The translations under genes were made by a program, and so were the position numbers. A stretch of 32,280 bases of DNA, taken from positions 1-32,280 of the forward strand of contig JAEDED010000026.1 of assembly GCA_016293495.1 (NCBI GenBank), read 5' to 3'. The notes under the pieces were generated by a model, which saw nothing but the letters and a program-made list of their open reading frames with translations, was not told the DNA's origin and did no database searches. The first letter of the stretch is position 1. Each line of letters starts with the position of its first letter. Below, one piece after another: positions 8,270 through 17,568 of the stretch. Source of the DNA: Treponema sp. (GTDB taxonomy: Bacteria > Spirochaetota > Spirochaetia > Treponematales > Treponemataceae).

Positions 8270-11200
8270 ATGATTAAAATTAACAGACATTTTCGTAATC
8301 TCTGTGCAATTGCAGCGGCTACCATTACTTTTATGCTTTCAGCCGTGCCGGTTTATGCACAGGAAGAAACTTCCATAAAAAAAATTCTCTTCATCGGTTC
8401 TGAAGAACTGGACAATTATGCCAGTGCTACACAGATTCAGGGTCTGAAATCAAGCCTTAGCAGTGATGTTCAGCTGAGCATTCAGTTCATGGAATCACAG
8501 ATTATTTCTGATGATGAGAACTATTCCAGATTTTATAATCGCATTTCAAGTTATATCAGGGACAATGAGTTTGATGCCTTTATCGTTTCTGGTGATGAAG
8601 CGCTAGATTTTGCATATAAATATGATGATGATCTTTTTGCGGTAAAACCTGTTTTGTTCCTTGGAGCAAAGAACAGTGATTTGATCAGGCGCTGTTCTGC
8701 AGTGGATAATATTACGGGTATAAAAGATGTTCTGTATTTTGATGAAAATGTGCTTCTTGCAAAAAGACTTTTTCCTGCAGTTAAAAGAATTTATCTTATA
8801 ACAGATGATTCTCTCGAAGGACTTTCTGGTGCCGCAATATTCAACGAACTTAACAAACGCTTTAAAGGAATTGAATTTGTAGATCTTGATACACAGCATC
8901 TGCCAATTGACAGAATACAGAATATTTTATCAGATGCAGAAAAAACAGATGCTGTATTTTTTCTTTCTGCACACGGCATCCCGGGTTCTGTTTCGACAGA
9001 TGTAAAATTTATTCTTAACAGCTGTTCTAAAAATAATGTACCAGTTTTTAGCTGTACTTATGGTAATCTTGGAACAGGTGTTCTTGGTGGTTACTTCAAT
9101 TCGTATTATGATGTCGGCTCTCTTATTGGTAAGATGCTGAATGAAGTTTTCGAAGGTGTTGATCCGAGATTTATCAGTGTAAGTTCAGATGCACCTGCAA
9201 GATATTTCTTCGACTATTCAGTAATGACAAAATATGATCTGTCAAAGAGACAGCTTCCAGAAGATACAGTTTATTTAAATGATAAAAGTATTTTTAACAG
9301 AAACGGACTTGTCTGGATTCTCGCAACTGTAATGTTGACTTTGATTTCTTTGATTACAATTGTTTTGAATGTTAATAATCGACACAGAAATAATAAGCTT
9401 GAAGATATGCTTAAAGAAAGCCGAAATATGCTTCATGCTGTAATGGATCAGAGTGAAACTGTTTACTGGGAATGTGATTTTACTGAAGATCAATACGCTG
9501 CAGAAGAAGAACAGACAGAAGGACTTGAAGAAATAGAAGAACTTGAATCAGTAGATGATGAAACTCCGCTTGGTAAAGTTCAGAATGTTGAAGAAGAAGA
9601 CATTCTTGAAATTCCTTCAATCGAGAGACTTTCAGGCAGAAATTTTGGTCTGAATACACAGGATGTAGTTCTCGGATGGATTTATTCCGGTGTAATTCAG
9701 CGTGAATATCGTGAACAGTTCAATCAGGTATTAAAAGATTTTAAAGAAGGAAAAACTAAGCGCTCAATTGAAATCGATATTCCGATTGGAATTGAAGATA
9801 TCCGCAATAACGTTCAGACAGAACGCTGGAAGCATATTGTATATCGCGCAATTAAAACTAAAGGCGACCAGGTTGTTCGGGCAATCTGTTCTGCAACTGA
9901 TGTAACAAGCCAGAAACGTGCTGAGCGCGAATATGAAGGTATTATGAAATACCAGAGTTTTGTTCAGCAAAACTATCCTGCATATACACGTTTGAACTTA
10001 ACAAAAAATATTGTTCTTGAACGCTTTATTAATCTTCCTGACATCGGAAAAATGATTAAAGGAAATTCCGCAGTAAGTGAACTTGAATTTTTAAGAACCA
10101 TTATTACAACACGAGGACAGAATCATAGCTTTGCAAATACTCTTGATCGTGAAGATTTGATTATTGCATTCAAAAACGGTGCACGTCAGAAGACATGTGA
10201 TTTCTGTTACAAGTTTACAAACGGAGTAATTCACTGGTTTAACCTTTGCATGGAACTTGCTTTCAATCCGTCCAGCGGAGACATTGAATCTTACTGTTAC
10301 CTTAAAGATATTTCAAATCAGACAATTGCAACTATTACAAAAGACTCGGTTCTTGAAGAAGATGTTGAATATATTTTCTGGCTTAATAAAGTTAACGGTG
10401 TCTGCCAGTTTATTAATAAGTCTGAGGATGTAAGCTGGATTTTTGAAAAAGATACAGCTGATTATAAGGTAATGATTGATACCTTTATAAAGAAAAAAGT
10501 TCCGGATTCTGATAAAGAAAGCGTTAGGGAACTTTTTGATGTCGGAAGAATTGAGAATGAACTCGAAACTCAAAAAGAAGTTCGTTTTACATATCACACA
10601 AGAAAGGATGACGGTTCAATTGAAATTAAGCAGGAAAAAGTTTACTACCTCGAACCGGGCGGAAATATTATTGTCTTTGTAGGAACTGATATTACAGCAA
10701 TTACTTTGATGGAAAGCCAGCAGAATGAAAAGCTCGCAAAAGCCATCAAGGAAGCAGAACGAGCCAACTTTGCAAAGAGTGACTTCCTTTCGCGAATGAG
10801 TCATGACCTTCGTACTCCAATGAACGGAATTATGGGTATTGCAGAACTCGCTTCCAAGGAACTTGATGATCCTGTAAGTCTCGAGCGCGATATTTCAAAA
10901 ATCAAATCTGCAAGTAAATACATGCTTGGTCTTTTGAATGATATTCTTGATATGTCCAAGATTGAAAGCGGTCGCATGGAAATCCGTAAGGAAAAATGTT
11001 CGTTTGGTGATATCCTTGAGAACGTTATTACACTTTCACATGTTATGTGTGACAAGAACGGAATTGATTTCTTCTGTAACAGAAACCCAGATGATTACCG
11101 CGATTTTATTTTGAACATCGACAGACTTCACATGCAGCAGATTGCAATGAATCTTATTTCAAATGCATCAAAATATACGCCTGAAGGCGGTAAGATTGAA

Positions 11201-11926
11201 ATGCTCCTTGATTCTGTTCCAGTTGCGCCGGGCGTAATTAAAATCCATGTTGAAATCCGTGATACCGGTGCGGGAATGACAAAAGAATTCCAGAAGATTA
11301 TGTACGAAGCCTTTACTCAGGATATTAACTCTGTTAATAAAGTGGGAACAGGACTTGGTCTTGCAATTGTTCATAACCTTGTTAATCTTATGGGTGGAAC
11401 AATTGAATGTGTCAGTGCACCTGGAGAAGGGACACAGTTTACAATTGAAATGAATATTGAAGTTGTCGATACAGGTAATGGTCCAATATCTTCTGATCAG
11501 GGAACAGTTGAAGAAACAAAAGATGTTTCTAAACTTTCAATCAAAGGTAAGCGTGCACTGCTTGTTGAAGATAATGAACTTAACCAGGAAATCGCGTCGC
11601 GACTTCTTATTGCTGAAGGTCTTGAAGTTGATATTGCCGGCAACGGTCTTGAAGCTTTGAATATGTTCAGTGAAAAACCTGAAGGATATTACGACATCGT
11701 ATGTATGGATGTGATGATGCCGGTAATGGACGGTTTGCAGGCAACACATTTAATGCGTGGACTCGAAAGAGAAGACGCAAAGAAGATTCCTATTATTGCG
11801 ATGACTGCAAATGCCTTTACTGAAGATATCGAACGCTGTCTCGAAGCCGGAATGAATACACATATTGCAAAGCCGATCGAGACAGAAAAGATGATTCGTA
11901 CCGTTAAAGAATTTATCGGGGAATAA
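8270..11926 (+). CDS. Hybrid sensor histidine kinase with periplasmic substrate-binding-like sensor
   Basis: 1218 residues. The order seen is: signal segment (about 1-30, ending VYA/QEE); a periplasmic ABC_sub_bind-like domain (about 37-335, with AFIVSGDEALDFAY, FLGAKNSDL and GIPGSVSTD); one membrane helix (348-369); an acidic linker (about 405-445); two or three PAS-like stretches; HisKA with SRMSHDLRTP (H845); HATPase with NLISNASKY, RDTGAGM and GTGLGLAI; and a receiver (about 1093-1215) with phospho-acceptor D1147 in CMDVMMP and K in HIAKPI. It should sense a periplasmic ligand and relay phosphate internally. There is no output domain or adjacent response regulator, so a separate phosphotransfer protein is expected. 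The upstream cyclase could be functionally linked, but that is only proximity. Confidence 0.9.
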   Translation: MIKINRHFRNLCAIAAATITFMLSAVPVYAQEETSIKKILFIGSEELDNYASATQIQGLKSSLSSDVQLSIQFMESQIISDDENYSRFYNRISSYIRDNEFDAFIVSGDEALDFAYKYDDDLFAVKPVLFLGAKNSDLIRRCSAVDNITGIKDVLYFDENVLLAKRLFPAVKRIYLITDDSLEGLSGAAIFNELNKRFKGIEFVDLDTQHLPIDRIQNILSDAEKTDAVFFLSAHGIPGSVSTDVKFILNSCSKNNVPVFSCTYGNLGTGVLGGYFNSYYDVGSLIGKMLNEVFEGVDPRFISVSSDAPARYFFDYSVMTKYDLSKRQLPEDTVYLNDKSIFNRNGLVWILATVMLTLISLITIVLNVNNRHRNNKLEDMLKESRNMLHAVMDQSETVYWECDFTEDQYAAEEEQTEGLEEIEELESVDDETPLGKVQNVEEEDILEIPSIERLSGRNFGLNTQDVVLGWIYSGVIQREYREQFNQVLKDFKEGKTKRSIEIDIPIGIEDIRNNVQTERWKHIVYRAIKTKGDQVVRAICSATDVTSQKRAEREYEGIMKYQSFVQQNYPAYTRLNLTKNIVLERFINLPDIGKMIKGNSAVSELEFLRTIITTRGQNHSFANTLDREDLIIAFKNGARQKTCDFCYKFTNGVIHWFNLCMELAFNPSSGDIESYCYLKDISNQTIATITKDSVLEEDVEYIFWLNKVNGVCQFINKSEDVSWIFEKDTADYKVMIDTFIKKKVPDSDKESVRELFDVGRIENELETQKEVRFTYHTRKDDGSIEIKQEKVYYLEPGGNIIVFVGTDITAITLMESQQNEKLAKAIKEAERANFAKSDFLSRMSHDLRTPMNGIMGIAELASKELDDPVSLERDISKIKSASKYMLGLLNDILDMSKIESGRMEIRKEKCSFGDILENVITLSHVMCDKNGIDFFCNRNPDDYRDFILNIDRLHMQQIAMNLISNASKYTPEGGKIEMLLDSVPVAPGVIKIHVEIRDTGAGMTKEFQKIMYEAFTQDINSVNKVGTGLGLAIVHNLVNLMGGTIECVSAPGEGTQFTIEMNIEVVDTGNGPISSDQGTVEETKDVSKLSIKGKRALLVEDNELNQEIASRLLIAEGLEVDIAGNGLEALNMFSEKPEGYYDIVCMDVMMPVMDGLQATHLMRGLEREDAKKIPIIAMTANAFTEDIERCLEAGMNTHIAKPIETEKMIRTVKEFIGE

Positions 11927-12048
11927 GGGGAAGAAAAACCAGATTTATTGAAGAAATTGGATTAAAATATTTTTCTCTTCTAAAACTAACGACTGGTAGT
12001 AAAAAGCCGATTTTTTCTAATATACTTCCCATTAGCAGAGTAATTCCT

Positions 12049-12054
12049 TATAAT
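12049..12054 (+). promoter_or_regulatory. Predicted -10 box of the lipoprotein cluster
   Basis: TATAAT at 12049-12054 lies 7 nt before ATG 12062. The -35 at 17-nt spacing (TTCCCA, 12026-12031) is poor. There is no Shine-Dalgarno sequence before the ATG, so the mRNA is predicted to be leaderless. The rest of the 11927-12061 gap is AT-rich and shows no convincing terminator. Confidence 0.45.
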
Positions 12055-12061
12055 TAGATTT

Positions 12062-13837
12062 ATGAAAACATTACCTATTAATCGTTTTCAGATTAAAAAA
12101 ATAATCTGGAAAGACATGTGCGCTGCCCTTATTGCGATTGGTGCACTGTTAAGTACCAGCTGTGAAGTTATGCTTCCTGCTCCAATCGTTCAGACCGCAG
12201 AAAATGACAGTTCAAGTCAAAGCTCTCTGTTTGCTGCACCAAAAAACGTTCAGGCTTCAATGGGTTTGAAAAAGAAAATTGTTCTTACATGGGATGCAGT
12301 ACCTTTAGCAACTAACTATTTCATTTATATGGCTGATTCACCTCAGGATGAATTCAAACAGATTAATGAAACTAAGTCTAACTCAATTTCAATTAAAGTA
12401 CCGGAAGGAACTTTAAAGTTCTTTAAAATAACTTCAGTTGATTCTAAAAATACAATTTCTGAAGATAGTCTTATAGTTGAAGGTGCCTCACTGGCAGTTC
12501 CGGTCATTTCAAGTATTGAAGAACTGGATTCAAAAACAATTGTAAGATGGTATATGTCAAATCTCAGTACTTCAACATATGCAGACAACATTAAGTTTGT
12601 TGTTCACTGTAAAAGTGCAGATGGAAAAGAAGAGTACACAGAAACTTTGGATAAAACCTGTGATACCTTCTGTGTTTTCGAAAACCTTTCACCAGAAACA
12701 AAATATATTTACTATATAGAAGCAATTCTTGAAGGTCCTGATGAAATAAAGGAATCAAGTGCAAAAGTTGCATCTGTAACAAATGCTCCTGCAACAGATC
12801 CAGGAGGCGGAACTCCTGTTGATCCTAGTCAGCCTGTCATGAAGTATCTTATTGATGATACTTCTTTTGCAGTTACAGATTTAACATCAGCTGAAAAAGA
12901 AACCCCAATAGAAACTATTTCGTGGAAGATTTCAACAACTCAGACAGAAATTACTGAAGATACTGTTGATTATTACGAAATCCAGATTTTGAATAAAAAC
13001 TGTTCATCAAAATGGTATCCGGTTGCAACAATTAGCGCAGACGGTAAGTCTTCAAATAATGAACTTGCCCCAGCTTGGGCAGATATTCAGATTTCTGCAA
13101 GTGTTGGTTCAAAGAAAATTACATTTAAACCAAACAACTTCAGCGTTACTTCTGGAGTTCATAATGGAATCCTTAAGGTTCAGCGTGATTACAAACATTA
13201 TTATCGTGTTGTCGCAAAGAAAAAGGATGGTACAACGCTTAAAACAATAGAGGGTAATAAACTTGTTTCCTACAGACAGATTTCTAGAGATGAGTTTGCA
13301 AGATGTGTTGGTTTAAGTATTGCAGACTCAATGATGAAAACAAAAGGTAGTGGTGGAACTTATAATGGAGCTTCAGGAACTCTTGTACAGTCATGGAATC
13401 TTAACTGGGGTAAAAACGAATGGGTATATTCTTACACTAACTATGTAAATGAATTTTCAAGTCTTCCAGGTTCTGCAACGGCCGTAAATAGTTGTTTTAA
13501 ACTTACTAGTTCTGATTCAAATATTGGTAGGGCTTATGATACACATGTATATGGATTAGGCGAATGTAAGATATTTGTTGCTAACCCTGATCTTAAAATG
13601 CCGTCATATGAAGGTTACGTTAATCTTTCTTGCGGAACAACTGCAAAAAATCAGCTTGTTTGGAAACTTTCATTTACTGCAAAAAATGATACAAGTACAA
13701 CTGAAATAAATTATTCTGCATCAGATGAAACTGAGTTTAAGAAAATATTCCCATTTGCATTAGGTTCTAAATTGTCAAGTCTTAGTGATTCTTCTAATCC
13801 TTCAAAACAGAATGAATGGTGGGAGGTAAGAAACTAA
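12062..13837 (+). CDS. Lipoprotein with fibronectin type III-like domains, function unknown
   Basis: 591 residues. A long basic N-region and hydrophobic core end in the lipobox LLSTSC (C34), so it should be lipid-anchored. Residues about 58-140 (APKNVQASMG, VLTWDAVPLATNYFIY, FFKITSVDSK) and about 145-245 (TIVRWYMSN, ENLSPETKYIYYIEA) have FnIII strand patterns, followed by a Gly/Pro linker (DPGGGTPVDPSQP). The C-terminal part (about 405-591) has no family I recognise; it is Gly/Ser/Tyr-rich and vaguely like the C-terminus of the next protein. The gene overlaps the next by 1 nt. FnIII lipoproteins of this type usually act in surface binding or envelope assembly; no enzymatic motif is visible. 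Confidence 0.8.
   Translation: MKTLPINRFQIKKIIWKDMCAALIAIGALLSTSCEVMLPAPIVQTAENDSSSQSSLFAAPKNVQASMGLKKKIVLTWDAVPLATNYFIYMADSPQDEFKQINETKSNSISIKVPEGTLKFFKITSVDSKNTISEDSLIVEGASLAVPVISSIEELDSKTIVRWYMSNLSTSTYADNIKFVVHCKSADGKEEYTETLDKTCDTFCVFENLSPETKYIYYIEAILEGPDEIKESSAKVASVTNAPATDPGGGTPVDPSQPVMKYLIDDTSFAVTDLTSAEKETPIETISWKISTTQTEITEDTVDYYEIQILNKNCSSKWYPVATISADGKSSNNELAPAWADIQISASVGSKKITFKPNNFSVTSGVHNGILKVQRDYKHYYRVVAKKKDGTTLKTIEGNKLVSYRQISRDEFARCVGLSIADSMMKTKGSGGTYNGASGTLVQSWNLNWGKNEWVYSYTNYVNEFSSLPGSATAVNSCFKLTSSDSNIGRAYDTHVYGLGECKIFVANPDLKMPSYEGYVNLSCGTTAKNQLVWKLSFTAKNDTSTTEINYSASDETEFKKIFPFALGSKLSSLSDSSNPSKQNEWWEVRN
13821..13827 (+). promoter_or_regulatory. Shine-Dalgarno GGGAGGT deciding the start at 13837
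   Basis: GGGAGGT inside the end of the upstream gene is 9 nt before ATG 13837. A GTG start at 13816 lies upstream of this site and would put extra residues before the signal peptide, so ATG 13837 is preferred. Confidence 0.8.
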
Positions 13838-16083
13838 TGAAGAAAATTAAATTAGCTTTATTACTGAGTTTTGTAGTTGCATTAACTTCCTGCTCGGTTT
13901 TATTTGAAAATCGTGTTCCTATGAACATTGATAAGCCAGGTTCGAATCTTGGAGTACTGATTTCAGGTAAAGAAAAAAAAGAAAAACTTGATACTCCTGC
14001 ACAGATTTATGTATCAAATGCAAGTTATTCAAATAAGATTGTAGTTAGTTGGACTCCTGTTGATAGAGCAACTTCATACTATATTGAAAGAGCTGTTTCT
14101 GTTAAAGATGAAAATGGCAGTTATCCAGTTCCCACTGATTCAGAGTATGATACTCTTCCATTCTGTCAGCGTTATTATGGTACAGTTTATGAAGATGTAA
14201 TTCTTAAAGACCCTGAATATTCTTCAAGCGAATATGAATGCAGATATTATTACAGAGTATGTGCCGATAATCCAAGAGATGGCTATAAATCAAGTGACTT
14301 TGCAGTATCAACAGCAGGTTCACTTCTTGCTCCTCCTAATACAGTTTCTGCAAGTCTTGGAGAGTCAAAAGAAAAAATTGAAGTTACATGGTCTTCAGTT
14401 CCTGGTGCACGGTCATATGAAATATACAGATCCTTGAATTCAGATGGAACAGCTTCAAAAAAGATTGGTACTGTGTCAGGAAATGAAAGACGTTTCGTAA
14501 ACAGCGTATCAAAAGAAGAACAGGGGAAAAACTTTTATTACACTGTATATTCTGTTAATTCAACTGGCAGAAGTTGTGAAAGCTCTCTCACTTTAGGATA
14601 CTCACTTGAAGACGGTGCCTGTGGAGCTGTTACTGGTGTTGCTGTTGTAAATGGAGATGGCAAGTCTGCTGATCCAAAATTTCAAGTCAGCTGGAATTCC
14701 GTTTCTGTAGAAGGAAAAGATGTTTGTTATGCCCTTTACAGAAACAGTTCAAAAGATTCAACACGCGTTCTTATAAAAGAATTAAGCGCTACCAGTTACG
14801 AAGATGTTTCAAATATTGAACCGGGTGTTTTTTATTATTATCAGGTTCAGGCTTATTATGAAACATCAGATGAGGCAGGTAATACTAAAAAAGTTAAAGG
14901 TCCGTTCTCAAAATCAGGTGCTGATAGCACAAACCCTGCAGAAGGATATCTTCTGTCTGCTCCGTCAAAAGGCAAAGTTGCAACTAATAAAGAGGATAAA
15001 ACTAAATGTTCTATCTGCTTTACAGCTGCATTAGGTTCGCTAAAATGTAATACACCTTCAAAAATTGCAAATGATAAAGTTTATTCATATGAAATTTTCT
15101 ATGGTGCAGAAAAAGACGGAAATTACACAAGCCTTGGAGTTTATACAGATTCACAGCTTGACGCTTACTTTAATCAAACTACAAAGATGTATGAAATTCC
15201 AAATATTGATACTCAGAACTTCTTCTATATCGTAACAATTTCAGGTGGAACAAAATCAAAACCAGGAAATGTATTTGCTTCTTCTCCAATGCCTGTAAGA
15301 AACCTTAAGGCTACAAAAGCAGCATTTATTGATGGATTAACTAACAGCGAATCTATGGCAAACGAAAAAGGAGTATTCTCAACAGTAGTTTCATGGGAGC
15401 CATCGGCATCTAATGATGCTGATGGCGGATACCGTCTGTTCAGATCTGAAAGTCCTGATTCTGGCTGGCGTAAGATTGCTGAACTTGAAAAAGATAAACT
15501 AGAGTTTATTGATAGTGTACAAGAAACAAATGAAGGTGCTTCTCCTGGTACTGTTTATTATTATCGTGTTCTTTCTTTGAATGCAGATAAAGAAGGGGAT
15601 AATTATTCTGATGTGGTTTATGGCTACGGTGCATTAACCGCTAAGCAGTATTTGATGGAATACAACAAGACAATCAAGAATTCTCACACAAAACTTACTC
15701 TTATGCATAAGAGTGCAACATCTAAAATTGGATCAGAAACAGCAAAAGGTACTATTTCAGGTGACCTCTATTACAATGCTAAAATGGCAAGTGGTCTGCG
15801 AGGTGATGTTACAATGAAGTATACAAACTACGCAGATTACTATATTGATGATAAACATAAAGAACTTGGTCCAATCTTTATTTGTAATGGTAATTCAAAT
15901 ACCAACTCAAGTCTTTCTGACGGTTATATGTTTGGAACTGTAACATGTACTGGTATGTATCCTGGTTCAGTTGGATATGATGATATTAAGATTGTAAGCC
16001 AGAAAGCCGGAGGCGGAACATATCTTATTTCTAGAGATGGCTTTGAACAGGAAAAAATTGACTGGACATTCGGCGAAGAATAA
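13837..16083 (+). CDS. Multi-FnIII lipoprotein, function unknown
   Basis: 748 residues. A clean lipoprotein signal ends in VALTSC (C19). About five FnIII-like units follow, each with a W in strand B and a Tyr-rich strand F/G: KIVVSWTPVDRATSYYIER, KIEVTWSSVPGARSYEIYR, KFQVSWNSVSV, a divergent unit around KVYSYEIFYGAEKDG, and TVVSWEPSASNDADGGYRLF. The C-terminal 140 residues after YGYGALTAKQYL have no repeats and share loose features with the end of the upstream lipoprotein (YTNY, a Pro-Gly loop before a Tyr-rich strand, late GG). It is translationally coupled upstream by TAATG. A surface scaffold or adhesin role is inference. Confidence 0.82.
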   Translation: MKKIKLALLLSFVVALTSCSVLFENRVPMNIDKPGSNLGVLISGKEKKEKLDTPAQIYVSNASYSNKIVVSWTPVDRATSYYIERAVSVKDENGSYPVPTDSEYDTLPFCQRYYGTVYEDVILKDPEYSSSEYECRYYYRVCADNPRDGYKSSDFAVSTAGSLLAPPNTVSASLGESKEKIEVTWSSVPGARSYEIYRSLNSDGTASKKIGTVSGNERRFVNSVSKEEQGKNFYYTVYSVNSTGRSCESSLTLGYSLEDGACGAVTGVAVVNGDGKSADPKFQVSWNSVSVEGKDVCYALYRNSSKDSTRVLIKELSATSYEDVSNIEPGVFYYYQVQAYYETSDEAGNTKKVKGPFSKSGADSTNPAEGYLLSAPSKGKVATNKEDKTKCSICFTAALGSLKCNTPSKIANDKVYSYEIFYGAEKDGNYTSLGVYTDSQLDAYFNQTTKMYEIPNIDTQNFFYIVTISGGTKSKPGNVFASSPMPVRNLKATKAAFIDGLTNSESMANEKGVFSTVVSWEPSASNDADGGYRLFRSESPDSGWRKIAELEKDKLEFIDSVQETNEGASPGTVYYYRVLSLNADKEGDNYSDVVYGYGALTAKQYLMEYNKTIKNSHTKLTLMHKSATSKIGSETAKGTISGDLYYNAKMASGLRGDVTMKYTNYADYYIDDKHKELGPIFICNGNSNTNSSLSDGYMFGTVTCTGMYPGSVGYDDIKIVSQKAGGGTYLISRDGFEQEKIDWTFGEE

Positions 16084-16127
16084 AACTCGAAAAGTTAGTT
16101 CTTCGTAATTTATTAAGTGGAGTTATT

Positions 16128-16469
16128 ATGAAAAAGGTTATTTATATTACATTTGCAGCATTGTTTTTAAGTTTATTTACAAGTTGTTATTCTCCTAATC
16201 CATTTTATGGTACTTGGGAAGACAACTCAAAATCATCAATTATGTTTTTGGCAGATAATTCATTTTCTGCGACAATAAATGTAAAGGGGACAAAAAAGCG
16301 TTATGGCGGTACTTATTCTGTACTTGAAAACGTTCTTGTATTTACAAAAGATGATGGAACTCGTTCTATTACAGAATGGGATATTCGCGGTGGATATATG
16401 TATCTTACCTGGTATGATGCAGATCTTAATGAAAACTTTAATCTGGTGTTATTCCATACATCTAAGTAG
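16128..16469 (+). CDS. Small lipoprotein, lipocalin-like
   Basis: 113 residues. The signal peptide ends in the lipobox LFTSC (C20). The mature 93 residues run FYGTWED...IMFLADNSFSATIN...YGGTYSVLENVLVFTKDDG...YMYLTWYD. This is the alternating beta pattern with an early GTW that is typical of small lipocalin-like lipoproteins. A GTGGAG ribosome site precedes the ATG, 44 nt after the previous stop. It lies between the FnIII lipoproteins and the putative outer-membrane protein, so an envelope role is likely; no ligand can be predicted. Confidence 0.78.
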   Translation: MKKVIYITFAALFLSLFTSCYSPNPFYGTWEDNSKSSIMFLADNSFSATINVKGTKKRYGGTYSVLENVLVFTKDDGTRSITEWDIRGGYMYLTWYDADLNENFNLVLFHTSK

Positions 16470-16478
16470 GTAATGCAA

Positions 16479-17426
16479 ATGTTAAAAACAAGAAAAACAA
16501 TTGCAGCTTTGATGTTTGCTGCGATGTGTTCCATTAGTTTTGCAGAAACCGTTGAAAAACCTGTAAAACCACAAAGACCATATGATCCTGCCGCTCCTTA
16601 TGTGCTGCATAATGGAGGCTTTTCCTGGGCAACGGTAACACGTATTCAAAGAAAAAAGGAATGCAGTAATTTTGTCTGGCAGGATGATATGCTTGGTGCA
16701 TTTTATTCAGTGCAGACAGGTAATCTTCCTGTAAATTTTATGGGAAAATTTGGCGTTTACTATCCATACCATTATGAATTTAGAAAAGTGCAGCAGAAAC
16801 CGCTTCAGGTAATTCTTTATTCATTTGACTTGAGTGCAGGTCCTTATTGGACAATTCCATTGTGGGAAATTGCAAATCTCAATCTTGCACCGATGATTCA
16901 CTGTCGTTATCAGCTTACTGATGAATATCATCATGTTGATTTGGGGGTTGGTGCTTTTGTTGGTCTTGAATTTCCAATTGCCAAAAAGTGGACTGTCGTT
17001 TTGAACGGAGAAGTTACATACGATAATGGAAATCTTGGTTCGAATGGCAAAATGTTCCCATATGACCACGTTTTTAGTTACAGCGCAGATATTGGATTTA
17101 GATTTGACTCAAAAGGCAGAAATAAGTTTTATTACATAAAGAATAAAGATGAGCTTAAAGCTGCAAAACAGAAGCAGGCTGTCAAAACCGAAGAAAATAA
17201 TAAGCGAAAAGAAGAACGAAAAGCTGCGGCTGAGGCAAAAAAAGCTAAGAAACAGAAAGAAAACGAAGAGTACAAAAAACAGCTGAAAGAATATAAAGAG
17301 GCAAAAGAAGCCTATTATGCAAAAGTAAGAGCTGAAAGAGTACTGGATAAACAGAAAAAAGAAGAAGCAATAAAAGAAAATAGCAAGAATACAGACAATA
17401 TAACTCCGATCAAGAACTCAAAATAA
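16479..17426 (+). CDS. Putative outer-membrane beta protein with Lys/Glu-rich C-terminal tail
   Basis: 315 residues from ATG 16479. An in-frame ATG at 16473 sits only 2 nt from the AGG element at 16468-16470, while 16479 has 8 nt. A signal peptide (MLKTRKTIAALMFAAMCSISFAE) is followed by a beta-rich region of about 195 residues with alternating aromatic strands (PVNFMGKFGVYYPYHYEF, LSAGPYWTIPLWEIANL, VDLGVGAFVGLEF, DIGFRFDSKGRNKFYYIK). This resembles a small outer-membrane barrel. The final 95 residues or so are a highly charged, probably coiled-coil or helical tail (KDELKAAKQKQ, KAAAEAKKAKKQKENEEY) likely to stay in the periplasm. It is the last gene of the lipoprotein cluster, closed by a terminator. 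The family is not recognised. Confidence 0.72.
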   Translation: MLKTRKTIAALMFAAMCSISFAETVEKPVKPQRPYDPAAPYVLHNGGFSWATVTRIQRKKECSNFVWQDDMLGAFYSVQTGNLPVNFMGKFGVYYPYHYEFRKVQQKPLQVILYSFDLSAGPYWTIPLWEIANLNLAPMIHCRYQLTDEYHHVDLGVGAFVGLEFPIAKKWTVVLNGEVTYDNGNLGSNGKMFPYDHVFSYSADIGFRFDSKGRNKFYYIKNKDELKAAKQKQAVKTEENNKRKEERKAAAEAKKAKKQKENEEYKKQLKEYKEAKEAYYAKVRAERVLDKQKKEEAIKENSKNTDNITPIKNSK

Positions 17427-17447
17427 GAGTAGATATTGTTAGTTTAA

Positions 17448-17478
17448 AACAGTCCTTAGAATTAAGGGCTGTTTTTTT
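17448..17478 (+). terminator. Rho-independent terminator of the lipoprotein cluster
   Basis: AACAGTCCTTA (17448-17458) pairs with TAAGGGCTGTT (17463-17473) over 11 bp with one G-U, a GAAT loop, then a T-run to 17478. Confidence 0.9.
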
Positions 17479-17503
17479 ATAAAAAATACAAAACATATTT
17501 TCC

Positions 17504-17532
17504 TTTAAAAAAATTCAATTGTGTATTAAAAT
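17504..17532 (+). promoter_or_regulatory. Possible promoter of the MCP-like/cheD pair
   Basis: TTTAAA (17504-17509) and TAAAAT (17527-17532) at 17-nt spacing. This is AT-rich sequence, so the match is weak. It would give a leader of about 30 nt holding the GAGGTGA ribosome site. Confidence 0.35.
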
Positions 17533-17559
17533 AGATTAATTATTAAGCATTAGCCGTTT

Positions 17560-17566
17560 GAGGTGA
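17560..17566 (+). promoter_or_regulatory. Shine-Dalgarno GAGGTGA deciding the start at 17569
   Basis: GAGGTGA complements the 16S tail. ATG 17569 is correctly placed, whereas a GTG at 17563 lies inside the site. Confidence 0.75.
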
Positions 17567-17568
17567 GA

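Noticed and set aside
11927..12061. Possible terminator between the hybrid kinase and the lipoprotein cluster
   Set aside because: AAAAA-GCCG-ATTTTT and GAAGA...TCTTC pairings are short and AT-only; no stable GC stem with a T-run was found.
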